DNA from: Aurantibacter crassamenti
GTDB lineage: Bacteria > Bacteroidota > Bacteroidia > Flavobacteriales > Flavobacteriaceae
Length of the DNA stretch: 64,000 nucleotides
Direction of reading: 5' to 3'
NCBI RefSeq assembly: GCF_016811105.1
Contig: NZ_JAFBGM010000001.1
Span: 1,197,126 to 1,261,125, forward strand
Each line of letters opens with the position of its first letter. The stretch's first letter is position 1. Of the stretch, positions 1 to 7,374 are shown piece after piece. The notes under the pieces are model-generated. The model worked only from the letters and a program-made list of their open reading frames with translations. It had not been told where the DNA came from and did not search any database. The position numbers and the translations under genes were made by a program.

Positions 1-382
1 GGTCAGGTGCAGCAATAACCAGAACGTCCACATCTTTGCTTTCTAATGATTTTCTAAAATCAGTATAAGTCTTCACTTTATTCGATTGTCGGTCTTTCAA
101 AGCCGTCACACATTTTGTTATAGCTCTCGTATCAACATCGCAAACATGAACCACATCGCAATTATTTTGACTAGCAAAATTCTGTGCAAGTGCGTTTCCG
201 CGACTATTGACACCCATAACGGATGCATTAATTCTTTCGTTGGCGCCGATAATTTGACTATAACTTTTGGCGCTAAATTGTGGTAAAATGCTTCCGGCTA
301 AAAAGGCCATTGAGCTTTTCTTGATGAATTTTCTTCGAGAGCCATCATTACCAGACGGCTGAGTTTTTTCTTTTTTTGACAT
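1..382 (-). CDS. Gfo/Idh/MocA family oxidoreductase, N-terminal part
   Basis: The gene starts at the ATG at 380-382 and runs off the left edge, leaving 127 residues. The N-terminus carries a twin-arginine-like signal (SRRKFIKKSSMAFLAGS), as in exported members of this family. It is followed by a nucleotide-binding fold start (NERINASVMGVNSRGNALA) and a region reading CDVVHVCDVDTRA and then DVDVLVIAAPD. These match the Rossmann half of Gfo/Idh/MocA NAD(P)-dependent sugar dehydrogenases. The G-x-G-x-x-G loop reads GVNSRG, which is common in the family. The exported form and the sulfatase close by suggest glycan catabolism, but the substrate cannot be told. Only the N-terminal domain is seen. 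Confidence 0.8.
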   Translation of the reverse strand, partial: MSKKEKTQPSGNDGSRRKFIKKSSMAFLAGSILPQFSAKSYSQIIGANERINASVMGVNSRGNALAQNFASQNNCDVVHVCDVDTRAITKCVTALKDRQSNKVKTYTDFRKSLESKDVDVLVIAAPD

Positions 383-562
383 AATGTTAGTTTGAATGTG
401 TAATAAAACACAGCTTACAAGATACTAAAAGGTGTTTGCAAATAACAAGTGTAACTCAATAAATAATGAAGTCTTTTTACTAGTAACAATTTTGAAGCAA
501 CTTCTTATGAATAGTGCATTATGACCTTAGAAAAAATGCATTATTTTAGGCTACATTTATTT

Positions 563-634
563 GGCCCCGTAGTTCAATGGATAGAATAGAAGTTTCCTAA
601 ACTTTAGATGCAAGTTCGATTCTTGCCGGGGCTA
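563..634 (+). tRNA. tRNA-Arg (anticodon CCT)
   Basis: A cloverleaf can be drawn by hand. The acceptor stem is GGCCCCG (563-569) with CGGGGCT (627-633), closed by a G:U pair. The D stem is GTTC/GAAT. The anticodon stem is GAAGT/ACTTT around the loop TTCCTAA, which gives anticodon CCT. The T arm is GCAAG-TTCGATT-CTTGC. The discriminator base is A634, and CCA is not encoded. This tRNA reads AGG codons. The sulfatase starts 71 bases downstream. Confidence 0.93.
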
Positions 635-705
635 CTAATTATTTCCGTTGCACCAATCGAAAATTTTAATTAGTATCTTACTTGATAAGACTAAAACAGA
701 AAATC

Positions 706-2112
706 ATGATTAAATTAAGAGTCGTTTTATTAGTTTTTGCAATTCTTATGGTTCGTAGTTCTTATGCACAGAATACTGAAAAACCTAATATCATTTACAT
801 ATTTACCGATCAACAAAATGCTTCAATGATGAGTTGTGCTGGAAATGAGTGGCTCAAGACTCCAGCAATGGATTATATTGCAGAAAATGGAGTTCGATTT
901 ACTCGCGCTTACGTTACAAATCCGGTTTGTACACCCTCCCGAATAAGTTTAATGACTGGCCGTTTTCCTGGAAGTTTTACAGATAATAAGGGAGATAAAG
1001 TATATGAAAATTGGGGAGCTATTCGGGTATCTGAAATATCAGATGAAGTAAAGAATACAACAATTGCATCATGGTTAAAAAAAGCAGGTTATGATTTGTA
1101 CTTTGGTGGAAAACAACATTTACCAAAACCACTTTTGCCTGAAGCACATGGTTTTACCATATTTAGTAAAGATGAAAGATCGGAGCTAGCTAAGGACGCT
1201 GCAAAAATCATTAATAGTAAGCCAAGAAATCCTTATTTTATGGTGGTTTCCTTAATAAATCCACACGACATTTGCTATATGGCAATTCGTGATTTTGCTG
1301 AGACCGATCATGAGAAAAGGCTTGTTTCAACTGGGGTTCAAGAAGTATCAACTTTAGATAAAGCACTAGTAAAACCAAAAGGAGTAACGGATGACGAATT
1401 TTATAAATCGTACGCACCACCCTTACCACCAAACTATGAGCCACAAGAAGGAGAGCCAAAAGCAATTCAGGCACTCTTAAATCAGCGTAATTTTAGAAAA
1501 AAGGCTAGGGAAGAATATACTGATGAAAATTGGCGTTTGCACCGATGGGCCTATTGTCGTTTAACTGAAACTGTGGATCATCAAATTCAAACGGTGCTTG
1601 ATGCAGTTCGTGAATCGGGTCAAGAAGAGAATACTTTAATTGTATTCTCCTCAGACCATGGAGATATGGATAGTTCACATCGAATGGAACATAAATCTAC
1701 ACCTTATGAAGAGTCTGCTAATGTTCCTTTTTTAATGATGTGGAAGGGTAAGATTCCTGCTGGAGTGGTAGATGATAAACATTTGATTTCGAATGGACTA
1801 GATTTGCTTCCCACAATTACCGATTATGCCGGACTAAAAGGAGCTTCGGATCCAAGGGGTTTGAGTATAAAATCGTTACTAGAGGGCGAGACCAACTGGC
1901 GTAAAACCTTAGGTGTTGAAACTGAGGTGGGTCGTATGGTTGTACATGAAGATGGATATAAATTCATACGTTATTTTGGTGTGGATGAAGAAGAACAATT
2001 ATTAGATTTAAACCTTGACCCTTTCGAAACAAAACATTTTACAACTAGTGATGACCATAAAAACATATTGGCAAATCTTCGATTAGATTTTGAAACAGTT
2101 TGGTTTGATTAA
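706..2112 (+). CDS. secreted formylglycine-dependent sulfatase
   Basis: This is a 468-residue alkaline-phosphatase-superfamily sulfatase. The sulfatase signature CTPSR starts at Cys75 in the context NPVCTPSRISLMTGR; this Cys is converted to formylglycine in the Cys-type family. The N-terminal metal-binding segment reads IYIFTDQQNASM, and the second metal site reads SSDHGDMDSSH. I chose the ATG at 706 because it gives a clean signal peptide (MIKLRVVLLVFAILM...SSYAQ); a longer reading would need a TTG at 682. The protein probably acts in the periplasm or outside the cell on sulfated glycans. Substrate and S-subfamily cannot be told. It follows tRNA-Arg and faces the next gene convergently. Confidence 0.88.
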   Translation: MIKLRVVLLVFAILMVRSSYAQNTEKPNIIYIFTDQQNASMMSCAGNEWLKTPAMDYIAENGVRFTRAYVTNPVCTPSRISLMTGRFPGSFTDNKGDKVYENWGAIRVSEISDEVKNTTIASWLKKAGYDLYFGGKQHLPKPLLPEAHGFTIFSKDERSELAKDAAKIINSKPRNPYFMVVSLINPHDICYMAIRDFAETDHEKRLVSTGVQEVSTLDKALVKPKGVTDDEFYKSYAPPLPPNYEPQEGEPKAIQALLNQRNFRKKAREEYTDENWRLHRWAYCRLTETVDHQIQTVLDAVRESGQEENTLIVFSSDHGDMDSSHRMEHKSTPYEESANVPFLMMWKGKIPAGVVDDKHLISNGLDLLPTITDYAGLKGASDPRGLSIKSLLEGETNWRKTLGVETEVGRMVVHEDGYKFIRYFGVDEEEQLLDLNLDPFETKHFTTSDDHKNILANLRLDFETVWFD

Positions 2113-2152
2113 TTAAAGTTCAGATGCTCTCTTGTAATTACGATTAATATTA

Positions 2153-2860
2153 TTAACGCTTCGACCATATTTCATACATTGGTTCTCCTTTACTGTTGTT
2201 TCCTGTGTGATGCCAATCATCATTCTTAAGTTCATACTGAAACTTTAAAGTAGCGCCAACTCTTGAATTGTCTTTTGAGAAGTATTCGATGTTTTCGGTA
2301 TAGTTTCCATTATTTGACGTGAAAGTGCCACCGCCAGTTCCGTGAAATTCAAATGTATCAGTATTGTAAGCAATCCATTGAAATTTACCATCCTTAAGAA
2401 ATTTCAATGTTTTTCTTGCGCTTTTTTCTCCTCTGCGCTCTTGTCCAGAATCTGGGCCACGAGTAGCAAATAACCATTGGCCATCTAAATCTTGCTTCTT
2501 AGCTTTAGATTTATCAAAAATCAATTTGGGAGTGGTGCCTAGTATCAATTGGTCATTTTTGATTGTGAAGGGAATACTTAATGAAGAAATAGTGTCGCCT
2601 GAATAGTTTGAATTAAATTCTAACTTAACTCTCAATTCAGAATCTTCTATGGTATAAAAACCGCCTTCGGTTTTAATAAATCTAGCTGGGGTTTTTTCAT
2701 AAATACTGTGAATCATATAATCATCAGTGATTTTAAGCTCATGAATAACATTGTCTAAATCTGAGGTGTAAATACCCGGTTTAATTTGGGCTGAAACATT
2801 CAATCCTATTACGAAACAGAATATCAACACTAGGGGCTTTAAATGAAATGGATGTTTCAT
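2153..2860 (-). CDS. secreted protein of unknown function
   Basis: This 235-residue protein begins with a signal peptide (KPLVLIFCFVIGLNVSAQ) and has no membrane segment after it. The mature part is rich in short beta-like stretches and resembles small lipocalin-like or DUF repeat proteins of Bacteroidota, but I recognise no family motif. It ends in MYEIWSKR. It is convergent with the sulfatase, 40 bases away, and a perfect TATATTTG -7 box lies just upstream of its start. It is probably periplasmic. Confidence 0.7.
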   Translation of the reverse strand: MKHPFHLKPLVLIFCFVIGLNVSAQIKPGIYTSDLDNVIHELKITDDYMIHSIYEKTPARFIKTEGGFYTIEDSELRVKLEFNSNYSGDTISSLSIPFTIKNDQLILGTTPKLIFDKSKAKKQDLDGQWLFATRGPDSGQERRGEKSARKTLKFLKDGKFQWIAYNTDTFEFHGTGGGTFTSNNGNYTENIEYFSKDNSRVGATLKFQYELKNDDWHHTGNNSKGEPMYEIWSKR

Positions 2861-2888
2861 AGTCAGTATAATTATTAAAAGGTATTTT

Positions 2889-2896
2889 CAAATATA
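2889..2896 (-). promoter_or_regulatory. -7 promoter box of the secreted-protein gene
   Basis: Read on the minus strand the box is TATATTTG, an exact match to the Bacteroidota TAnnTTTG element. It lies 29 bases upstream of the ATG at 2860. No good TTTG -33 element sits at the usual 17-23 base distance, so this rests on the -7 box alone. Confidence 0.4.
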
Positions 2897-3263
2897 AAGA
2901 TTTGATAATATTTAAATCATTAAAAATGACATACCTCTACATTGAAAAAAGTGAATTTGAATAATTGATTATTACTTTACCTTGCCAACTTAATAAATTT
3001 AGTTAGACATAGGCTGTCGTTTTTAGCCAAAAAAGAAGTGCTGATTATCTTTTTATTTACCACTAATAAGGAATATTGAGAGCAATATCGAAAAATTCGG
3101 ATATTTTTTCAAGACTTTGAATTAATAATATTTGTTTTTAATGAACTATAAATGAGTGAATTGTGATTAATATAAGCTATTAAGAATACGTATCGAAAAC
3201 TTTTTTCAACCATATATCGTAATTTATTCGAAAAATGTTGCTTATTCAAAAATTTTGATTTGT

Positions 3264-3296
3264 TTTGCTGAGTCAAATCGAAATAATAAAGATTTG
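3264..3296 (+). promoter_or_regulatory. Bacteroidota-type promoter upstream of the structured RNA
   Basis: TTTG (3264-3267), a 21-base spacer and AAGATTTG (3289-3296) match the TTTG / TAnnTTTG primary sigma consensus with one mismatch. Transcription would start at about 3303, a few bases before the first hairpin of the predicted RNA. Confidence 0.5.
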
Positions 3297-3302
3297 ATTA
3301 TT

Positions 3303-3457
3303 TAGCACTAGCTGAACATTATGAACCATGTTTCTATGTTCGGGTTATGGGGAATTAAGAAGTCAAACCTCATAACAACCTATCAGATAGGTGACCGAAT
3401 TTTAAAGCTAACTTCTGTTATTTTTGAAATTGTCGGCAGCCAGCACGACTACTTTTT
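3303..3457 (+). ncRNA. candidate structured RNA or leader upstream of speA
   Basis: Three hairpins follow one another. Hairpin 1 pairs CTGAACAT (3312-3319) with ATGTTCGG (3336-3343), 8 bp. Hairpin 2 pairs GTTATGGGG (3344-3352) with CCTCATAAC (3368-3376), 9 bp, directly abutting hairpin 1. Hairpin 3 pairs CCTAT with ATAGG (3379-3391). The loop of hairpin 2 holds AGAAGT (3358-3363), which can pair with ACTTCT (3411-3416) as a 6-bp pseudoknot. The 3' end looks like an intrinsic terminator: GTCGGC, AGCCA, GC, a bulged A, CGAC, then TACTTTTT (3432-3457). A promoter precedes it. It could be a free small RNA (6S-like or Flavo-1-like classes are worth testing) or an attenuating leader of speA. No protein is encoded here. 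Confidence 0.45.
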
Positions 3458-3476
3458 CCTACCTACTACTCAAAAA

Positions 3477-3490
3477 CAGATAATTATCTG
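3477..3490. promoter_or_regulatory. 14-bp perfect palindrome upstream of speA
   Basis: CAGATAATTATCTG is its own reverse complement. It lies between the candidate RNA and the speA start, and is a possible binding site for a dimeric regulator. No T-run follows, so it is unlikely to be a terminator. Confidence 0.35.
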
Positions 3491-3521
3491 AGATAGAATT
3501 TCATTGCAATTTTTTAATGAT

Positions 3522-3539
3522 TAGCAAACACGTTTGCTA
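3522..3539. promoter_or_regulatory. operator-like inverted repeat before speA
   Basis: TAGCAAAC and GTTTGCTA are perfect 8-base inverted half-sites separated by two bases. The shape resembles LacI/PurR-family operators (GCAAAC...GTTTGC). The right half contains the TTTG of a possible -33 element (3533-3536), and a TATTTTAA box follows after 22 bases (3559-3566), 14 bases before the speA ATG. A protein bound here would cover the promoter. No cognate regulator gene is in the window. Confidence 0.45.
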
Positions 3540-3579
3540 TAACTATTGTCGAATTTTCTATTTTAATTAAGTATCAGTA

Positions 3580-5040
3580 ATGAACACAAAATATATTGAT
3601 CTAATTGATCAAACCTATGAGTTTCCTCAAGAAGAATTTACCTTAGAGGGAGAACATTTACGCTTTCACGGAATTGAATTAAACGAATTGGTTGCAGAAT
3701 ATGGCAGTCCGTTAAAATTCACCTATTTACCAAAAATATCTGATAATATTAATAAGGCTAAAACTTGGTTTGCTAACGCAATTGAAAAGCACCAGTATAA
3801 GGGGAATTATAAATATTGTTATTGTACAAAAAGTTCTCATTTTCAGCATGTTTTGCATGAGGCCTTGAATAATGATATTCATATTGAAACCTCCTCAGCT
3901 TTTGATATAAATATTATAGAGCAATTGAAAGAAGTAGGTAAAATTAAAAATGACACTTTTGTTATCTGTAATGGGTTCAAACGTGCGCAATATGTTGAAA
4001 ATATTGGTCGCCTTATAAATGGTGGGCATCGAAATTGCATTCCTATTATTGATAATTACGAAGAAATTGATTTGCTTTCAGATGTCATAAAAGATGACTT
4101 TCAAGTAGGTATACGTATTGCATCTGAAGAGGAGCCTAAATTTGAGTTTTACACCTCAAGGTTGGGTATTGGTTACAAAAATATTGTTCCGTTTTATGAG
4201 AATCAGATTCAAGGTAATGATAAGGTGACGTTGAAAATGCTCCATTTTTTCATTAATACAGGTATTCGAGACAATGCTTATTATTGGAATGAATTGGTGA
4301 AGTGTCTAAAAGTTTATGTGAGGCTAAAGAAGATATGTCCTTCACTAGATAGCTTAAATATTGGTGGTGGTTTCCCTATTAAAAACTCTTTAGCATTTGA
4401 ATATGATTATCAATATATGATTGATGAAATCGTCAATCAAATAAATGTCACTTGTGCTGAAGCAGATGTTCCAGTGCCTCATATATTCACTGAGTTTGGC
4501 AGTTTTACAGTGGGCGAAAGCGGTGGAGCTATCTATGAAATATTATATCAAAAACAACAGAACGATCGTGAAAAATGGAATATGATTGATTCATCTTTCA
4601 TTACAACCTTGCCTGATACCTGGGCTATTAATAAGCGTTTTATAATGCTGCCTATCAACAGGTGGAATGATGAATATGAACGAGTGCTTTTAGGTGGACT
4701 CACTTGTGATAGTGATGATTATTATAACAGTGAGCAGAACATGAACGCTATCTATCTACCAAAATACAAACGTGAGAAACCGCTTTACATTGGTTTCTTT
4801 AATACAGGTGCATATCAAGAAACTATTGGGGGTTATGGTGGTTTGCAACACTGTTTAATACCACAGCCGAAACATATTTTAATTGATAAAGATGCTGATG
4901 GAAATATAGTTACCAAATTATTTAATCCACAGCAAAAAGCAGAAGATTTTTTGCAAATATTAGGATACGGAACACCACAGGTTGATGTCCAAGAAAATAA
5001 AGAAACAATGCTATCTGAAGAAGGTGCATTGCATCACTAA
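3580..5040 (+). CDS. speA: biosynthetic arginine decarboxylase
   Basis: This 486-residue fold-III PLP decarboxylase is the first gene of a polyamine operon and makes agmatine from arginine. The Schiff-base lysine is probably K84 in YCTKSSHF. The glycine-rich phosphate-binding loop is IGGGFP (residues 261-266). The loop carrying the catalytic cysteine and aspartate reads CDSDD from C376. The length fits the short flavobacterial type rather than the roughly 650-residue enterobacterial SpeA. Agmatinase follows after 25 bases, which supports arginine over diaminopimelate or carboxynorspermidine as substrate. Two palindromes and a possible structured leader lie upstream. Confidence 0.88.
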   Translation: MNTKYIDLIDQTYEFPQEEFTLEGEHLRFHGIELNELVAEYGSPLKFTYLPKISDNINKAKTWFANAIEKHQYKGNYKYCYCTKSSHFQHVLHEALNNDIHIETSSAFDINIIEQLKEVGKIKNDTFVICNGFKRAQYVENIGRLINGGHRNCIPIIDNYEEIDLLSDVIKDDFQVGIRIASEEEPKFEFYTSRLGIGYKNIVPFYENQIQGNDKVTLKMLHFFINTGIRDNAYYWNELVKCLKVYVRLKKICPSLDSLNIGGGFPIKNSLAFEYDYQYMIDEIVNQINVTCAEADVPVPHIFTEFGSFTVGESGGAIYEILYQKQQNDREKWNMIDSSFITTLPDTWAINKRFIMLPINRWNDEYERVLLGGLTCDSDDYYNSEQNMNAIYLPKYKREKPLYIGFFNTGAYQETIGGYGGLQHCLIPQPKHILIDKDADGNIVTKLFNPQQKAEDFLQILGYGTPQVDVQENKETMLSEEGALHH

Positions 5041-5065
5041 ATAAAGTTAACAACAAAAATTAAAA

Positions 5066-6007
5066 ATGAAAACAACAAAGAATTACGCCGGTATTGCTGA
5101 CGAATTCGGGCAGTTAGAAACTGCAAAGGTAGTATTGATTCCAGTGCCTTACGATGGTACAAGTACATGGGGTAAAGGAGCTGATAAAGGTCCTGAAGCT
5201 TTTTTGGAAGCCTCAGAAAATATGGAGCTTTATGATATTGAAACGGATAGTGAAGTGTTTCAACAGGGTATACATCTGACTATGCCAATTACTGAAAATG
5301 CCTCACCAGATGCAATGGTAAATGCTGTTCATAAAACTACTAAAGACTTTATTAAGCGTAATAAGTTTGTAACTTTATTTGGCGGTGAACATTCAATTTC
5401 AATAGGCACTATTCGTGCTTTTAATGAGTGTTTTGATAATTTAACGGTATTACATATTGATGCCCATGCGGATCTTCGTGAAACGTATGAAGGCACTAAG
5501 TTTAATCATGCATGTGCGGTGTATGAGGCAAGTCAAACCACTAATTTAGTACAGGTGGGAATTCGTTCTATGGATGCCATTGAAAAAACGGTGATGGATG
5601 AGGAGAAAACCTTTTTTGCTCATGATATGGTTAACGATGAATTTTGGGTAGATAAAGTAGTAGATCTTTGTACAGAAAATGTATTTATCACTTTTGATTT
5701 AGATGCTCTTGATCCGTCAATTTTACCGGCTACTGGCACGCCAGAACCTGGTGGGTTGTTGTGGTACGAAACTTTAGATTTTTTGAAACAAGTGTTCGCA
5801 GAGAAAAATGTAGTTGGTTTTGATATCGTTGAACTTTGCCCAAATGAAACCAGTAAAGCTTCTGATTTTTTAGCAGCTAAGTTGTATTATAAAATGTTGA
5901 GTTATAAGTTTATGGATGAATCTGTAGATGATAGCTATGACAACACTTATGATATTGAGCAAAAAAGCAACACTAACAGTTTAAAATTTGACGATGACGA
6001 CATCTAG
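5066..6007 (+). CDS. speB: agmatinase
   Basis: A ureohydrolase of 313 residues that splits agmatine into putrescine and urea. All binuclear manganese ligand motifs are visible: GGEHS (H109), DAHAD (D132, H134, D136) and FDLDALDPS (D211, D213). The N-terminal segment VPYDGTSTWGKGADKGP is typical of agmatinases. The last ~25 residues are an acidic, probably disordered tail. The tail's coding sequence overlaps the next gene by 14 bases, so the pair is probably translationally coupled. The upstream gene supplies its substrate. Confidence 0.9.
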   Translation: MKTTKNYAGIADEFGQLETAKVVLIPVPYDGTSTWGKGADKGPEAFLEASENMELYDIETDSEVFQQGIHLTMPITENASPDAMVNAVHKTTKDFIKRNKFVTLFGGEHSISIGTIRAFNECFDNLTVLHIDAHADLRETYEGTKFNHACAVYEASQTTNLVQVGIRSMDAIEKTVMDEEKTFFAHDMVNDEFWVDKVVDLCTENVFITFDLDALDPSILPATGTPEPGGLLWYETLDFLKQVFAEKNVVGFDIVELCPNETSKASDFLAAKLYYKMLSYKFMDESVDDSYDNTYDIEQKSNTNSLKFDDDDI

Positions 6008-6971
6008 AGGTCCAATTTCTAATTTTATAGAAAAGTATTACCTACATTTTAATTCGGCTGCTTTAGTTGATGCTGCAAAAGGTTATGAAGACCAATTGAA
6101 TCAAGGATCTAAAATGTTAGTTTCATTAGCTGGGGCAATGTCTACGGCTGAATTGGGTAAAATATTTGCTGAAATGATTCGGCAAGATAAAGTGCAAATT
6201 GTATCTTGTACAGGAGCTAACTTGGAGGAAGATATTATGAATCTGGTAGCGCATTCGCATTACAAGCGAGTGCCAAATTATCGAGATTTAACTCCGCAAG
6301 ATGAGTGGGATTTATTGGAGAAAGGCTTAAATCGTGTAACAGATACTTGTATACCAGAGGAGGAAGCTTTCAGAAGAATTCAAGAGCATATCGTTAAAAT
6401 TTGGATGGATGCTGAAGCCAAAGGCGAACGATATCTGCCACACGAGTATATGTACAAATTGTTGCTATCTGGTGTATTAGAAGAGCATTATGAAATTGAT
6501 TTGAAAGACTCTTGGATGTATGCTGCAGCAGAAAAAAACTTGCCAATTGTTTGCCCCGGATGGGAAGACAGCACAATGGGTAATATTTTTGCTTCTTACG
6601 TATTGAAGGGTGAGCTTAAGGCAAGCACAATGAAATCTGGTATAGAATATATGACCTTTTTGGCTGATTGGTACACCGATAATTCCAAAAATGGAATTGG
6701 ATTTTTTCAGATTGGTGGTGGTATTGCTGGTGATTTTCCAATTTGTGTAGTGCCAATGTTGTATCAAGATATGGAGCGAACCGACACACCTTTTTGGAGT
6801 TATTTTTGCCAAATTAGTGATAGTACAACTAGTTATGGTTCATATTCAGGAGCGGTACCAAACGAAAAGATAACGTGGGGAAAATTAGACATTAATACCC
6901 CAAAATTTATAATCGAAAGCGATGCAACAATTGTTGCGCCATTAATATTTGCTTACCTTTTAAAGATGTAA
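5994..6971 (+). CDS. speY: deoxyhypusine-synthase homologue, probable homospermidine synthase
   Basis: This 325-residue protein of the deoxyhypusine synthase fold contains LAGAMSTAELGKIFAEMIR, NGIGFFQIGGGIAGDFP and the catalytic-lysine block SGAVPNEKITWGKLD. K297 in WGK corresponds to the lysine that carries the aminobutyl group in the eukaryotic enzyme. Bacteria lack eIF5A, and the gene follows speA and speB, so the likely reaction moves an aminobutyl group from one polyamine to another. Cyanobacterial SpeY, a relative, makes homospermidine, and homospermidine is common in flavobacteria. The ATG at 5994 is preferred over a TTG at 5988. It overlaps the end of speB. Confidence 0.8.
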   Translation: MTTSRGPISNFIEKYYLHFNSAALVDAAKGYEDQLNQGSKMLVSLAGAMSTAELGKIFAEMIRQDKVQIVSCTGANLEEDIMNLVAHSHYKRVPNYRDLTPQDEWDLLEKGLNRVTDTCIPEEEAFRRIQEHIVKIWMDAEAKGERYLPHEYMYKLLLSGVLEEHYEIDLKDSWMYAAAEKNLPIVCPGWEDSTMGNIFASYVLKGELKASTMKSGIEYMTFLADWYTDNSKNGIGFFQIGGGIAGDFPICVVPMLYQDMERTDTPFWSYFCQISDSTTSYGSYSGAVPNEKITWGKLDINTPKFIIESDATIVAPLIFAYLLKM

Positions 6972-6973
6972 TT

Positions 6974-7297
6974 ATGGACAGATACGCACATTTAAAAAAA
7001 GTAATAGTTGATTTTAAAAAATTAACTCCAGAAGTTTTAAAACTAACCGTTGAAAGGTATCCTGATGGCTATGATGATGACGATATAATTTCATTTAGAA
7101 ATGCACATGGTGAACGCATAGAAGCTGTAGAAGTCTTAACTGAAGACACTAAATACTTAGTGAAAATCAGTGAAAAGTTAGAGTACACTATGGAGAATTA
7201 TAATGAATCTGACTACGAAGAATTTGAAGATGATGATCCAACTGCGGTAGCAGAGCCAGACCCAGAAGATATGGCTGATAACGAGGATGATGATTAA
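6974..7297 (+). CDS. small acidic protein of the polyamine operon
   Basis: A 107-residue protein starting two bases after the speY stop, so it is almost certainly cotranscribed. The N-terminal ~70 residues look folded (MDRYAHLKKVIVDFKKLTPE...). The last ~35 residues are almost all Asp, Glu and small residues and should be disordered. I recognise no domain. A strong terminator follows 33 bases after the stop, so this is the last gene of the operon. The acidic tail might bind polycations, which is only a guess from the context. Confidence 0.7.
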   Translation: MDRYAHLKKVIVDFKKLTPEVLKLTVERYPDGYDDDDIISFRNAHGERIEAVEVLTEDTKYLVKISEKLEYTMENYNESDYEEFEDDDPTAVAEPDPEDMADNEDDD

Positions 7298-7330
7298 TAA
7301 TTAAATAACATAAGTATTAAAAAGATAACC

Positions 7331-7362
7331 GGGATTTTCATTTTTGAAAATCCCATTTTTTT
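7331..7362 (+). terminator. intrinsic terminator of the polyamine operon
   Basis: GGGATTTTC (7331-7339) pairs perfectly with GAAAATCCC (7346-7354) around a six-base loop, followed by ATTTTTTT. The T-run touches the first possible ATG of the next gene at 7363, leaving no room for a separate promoter between them. Confidence 0.85.
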
Positions 7363-7374
7363 ATGTCACATATC

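Noticed and set aside
682-705. TTG start for the sulfatase
   Set aside because: The ATG at 706 gives a standard signal peptide; the extra eight residues would spoil it.
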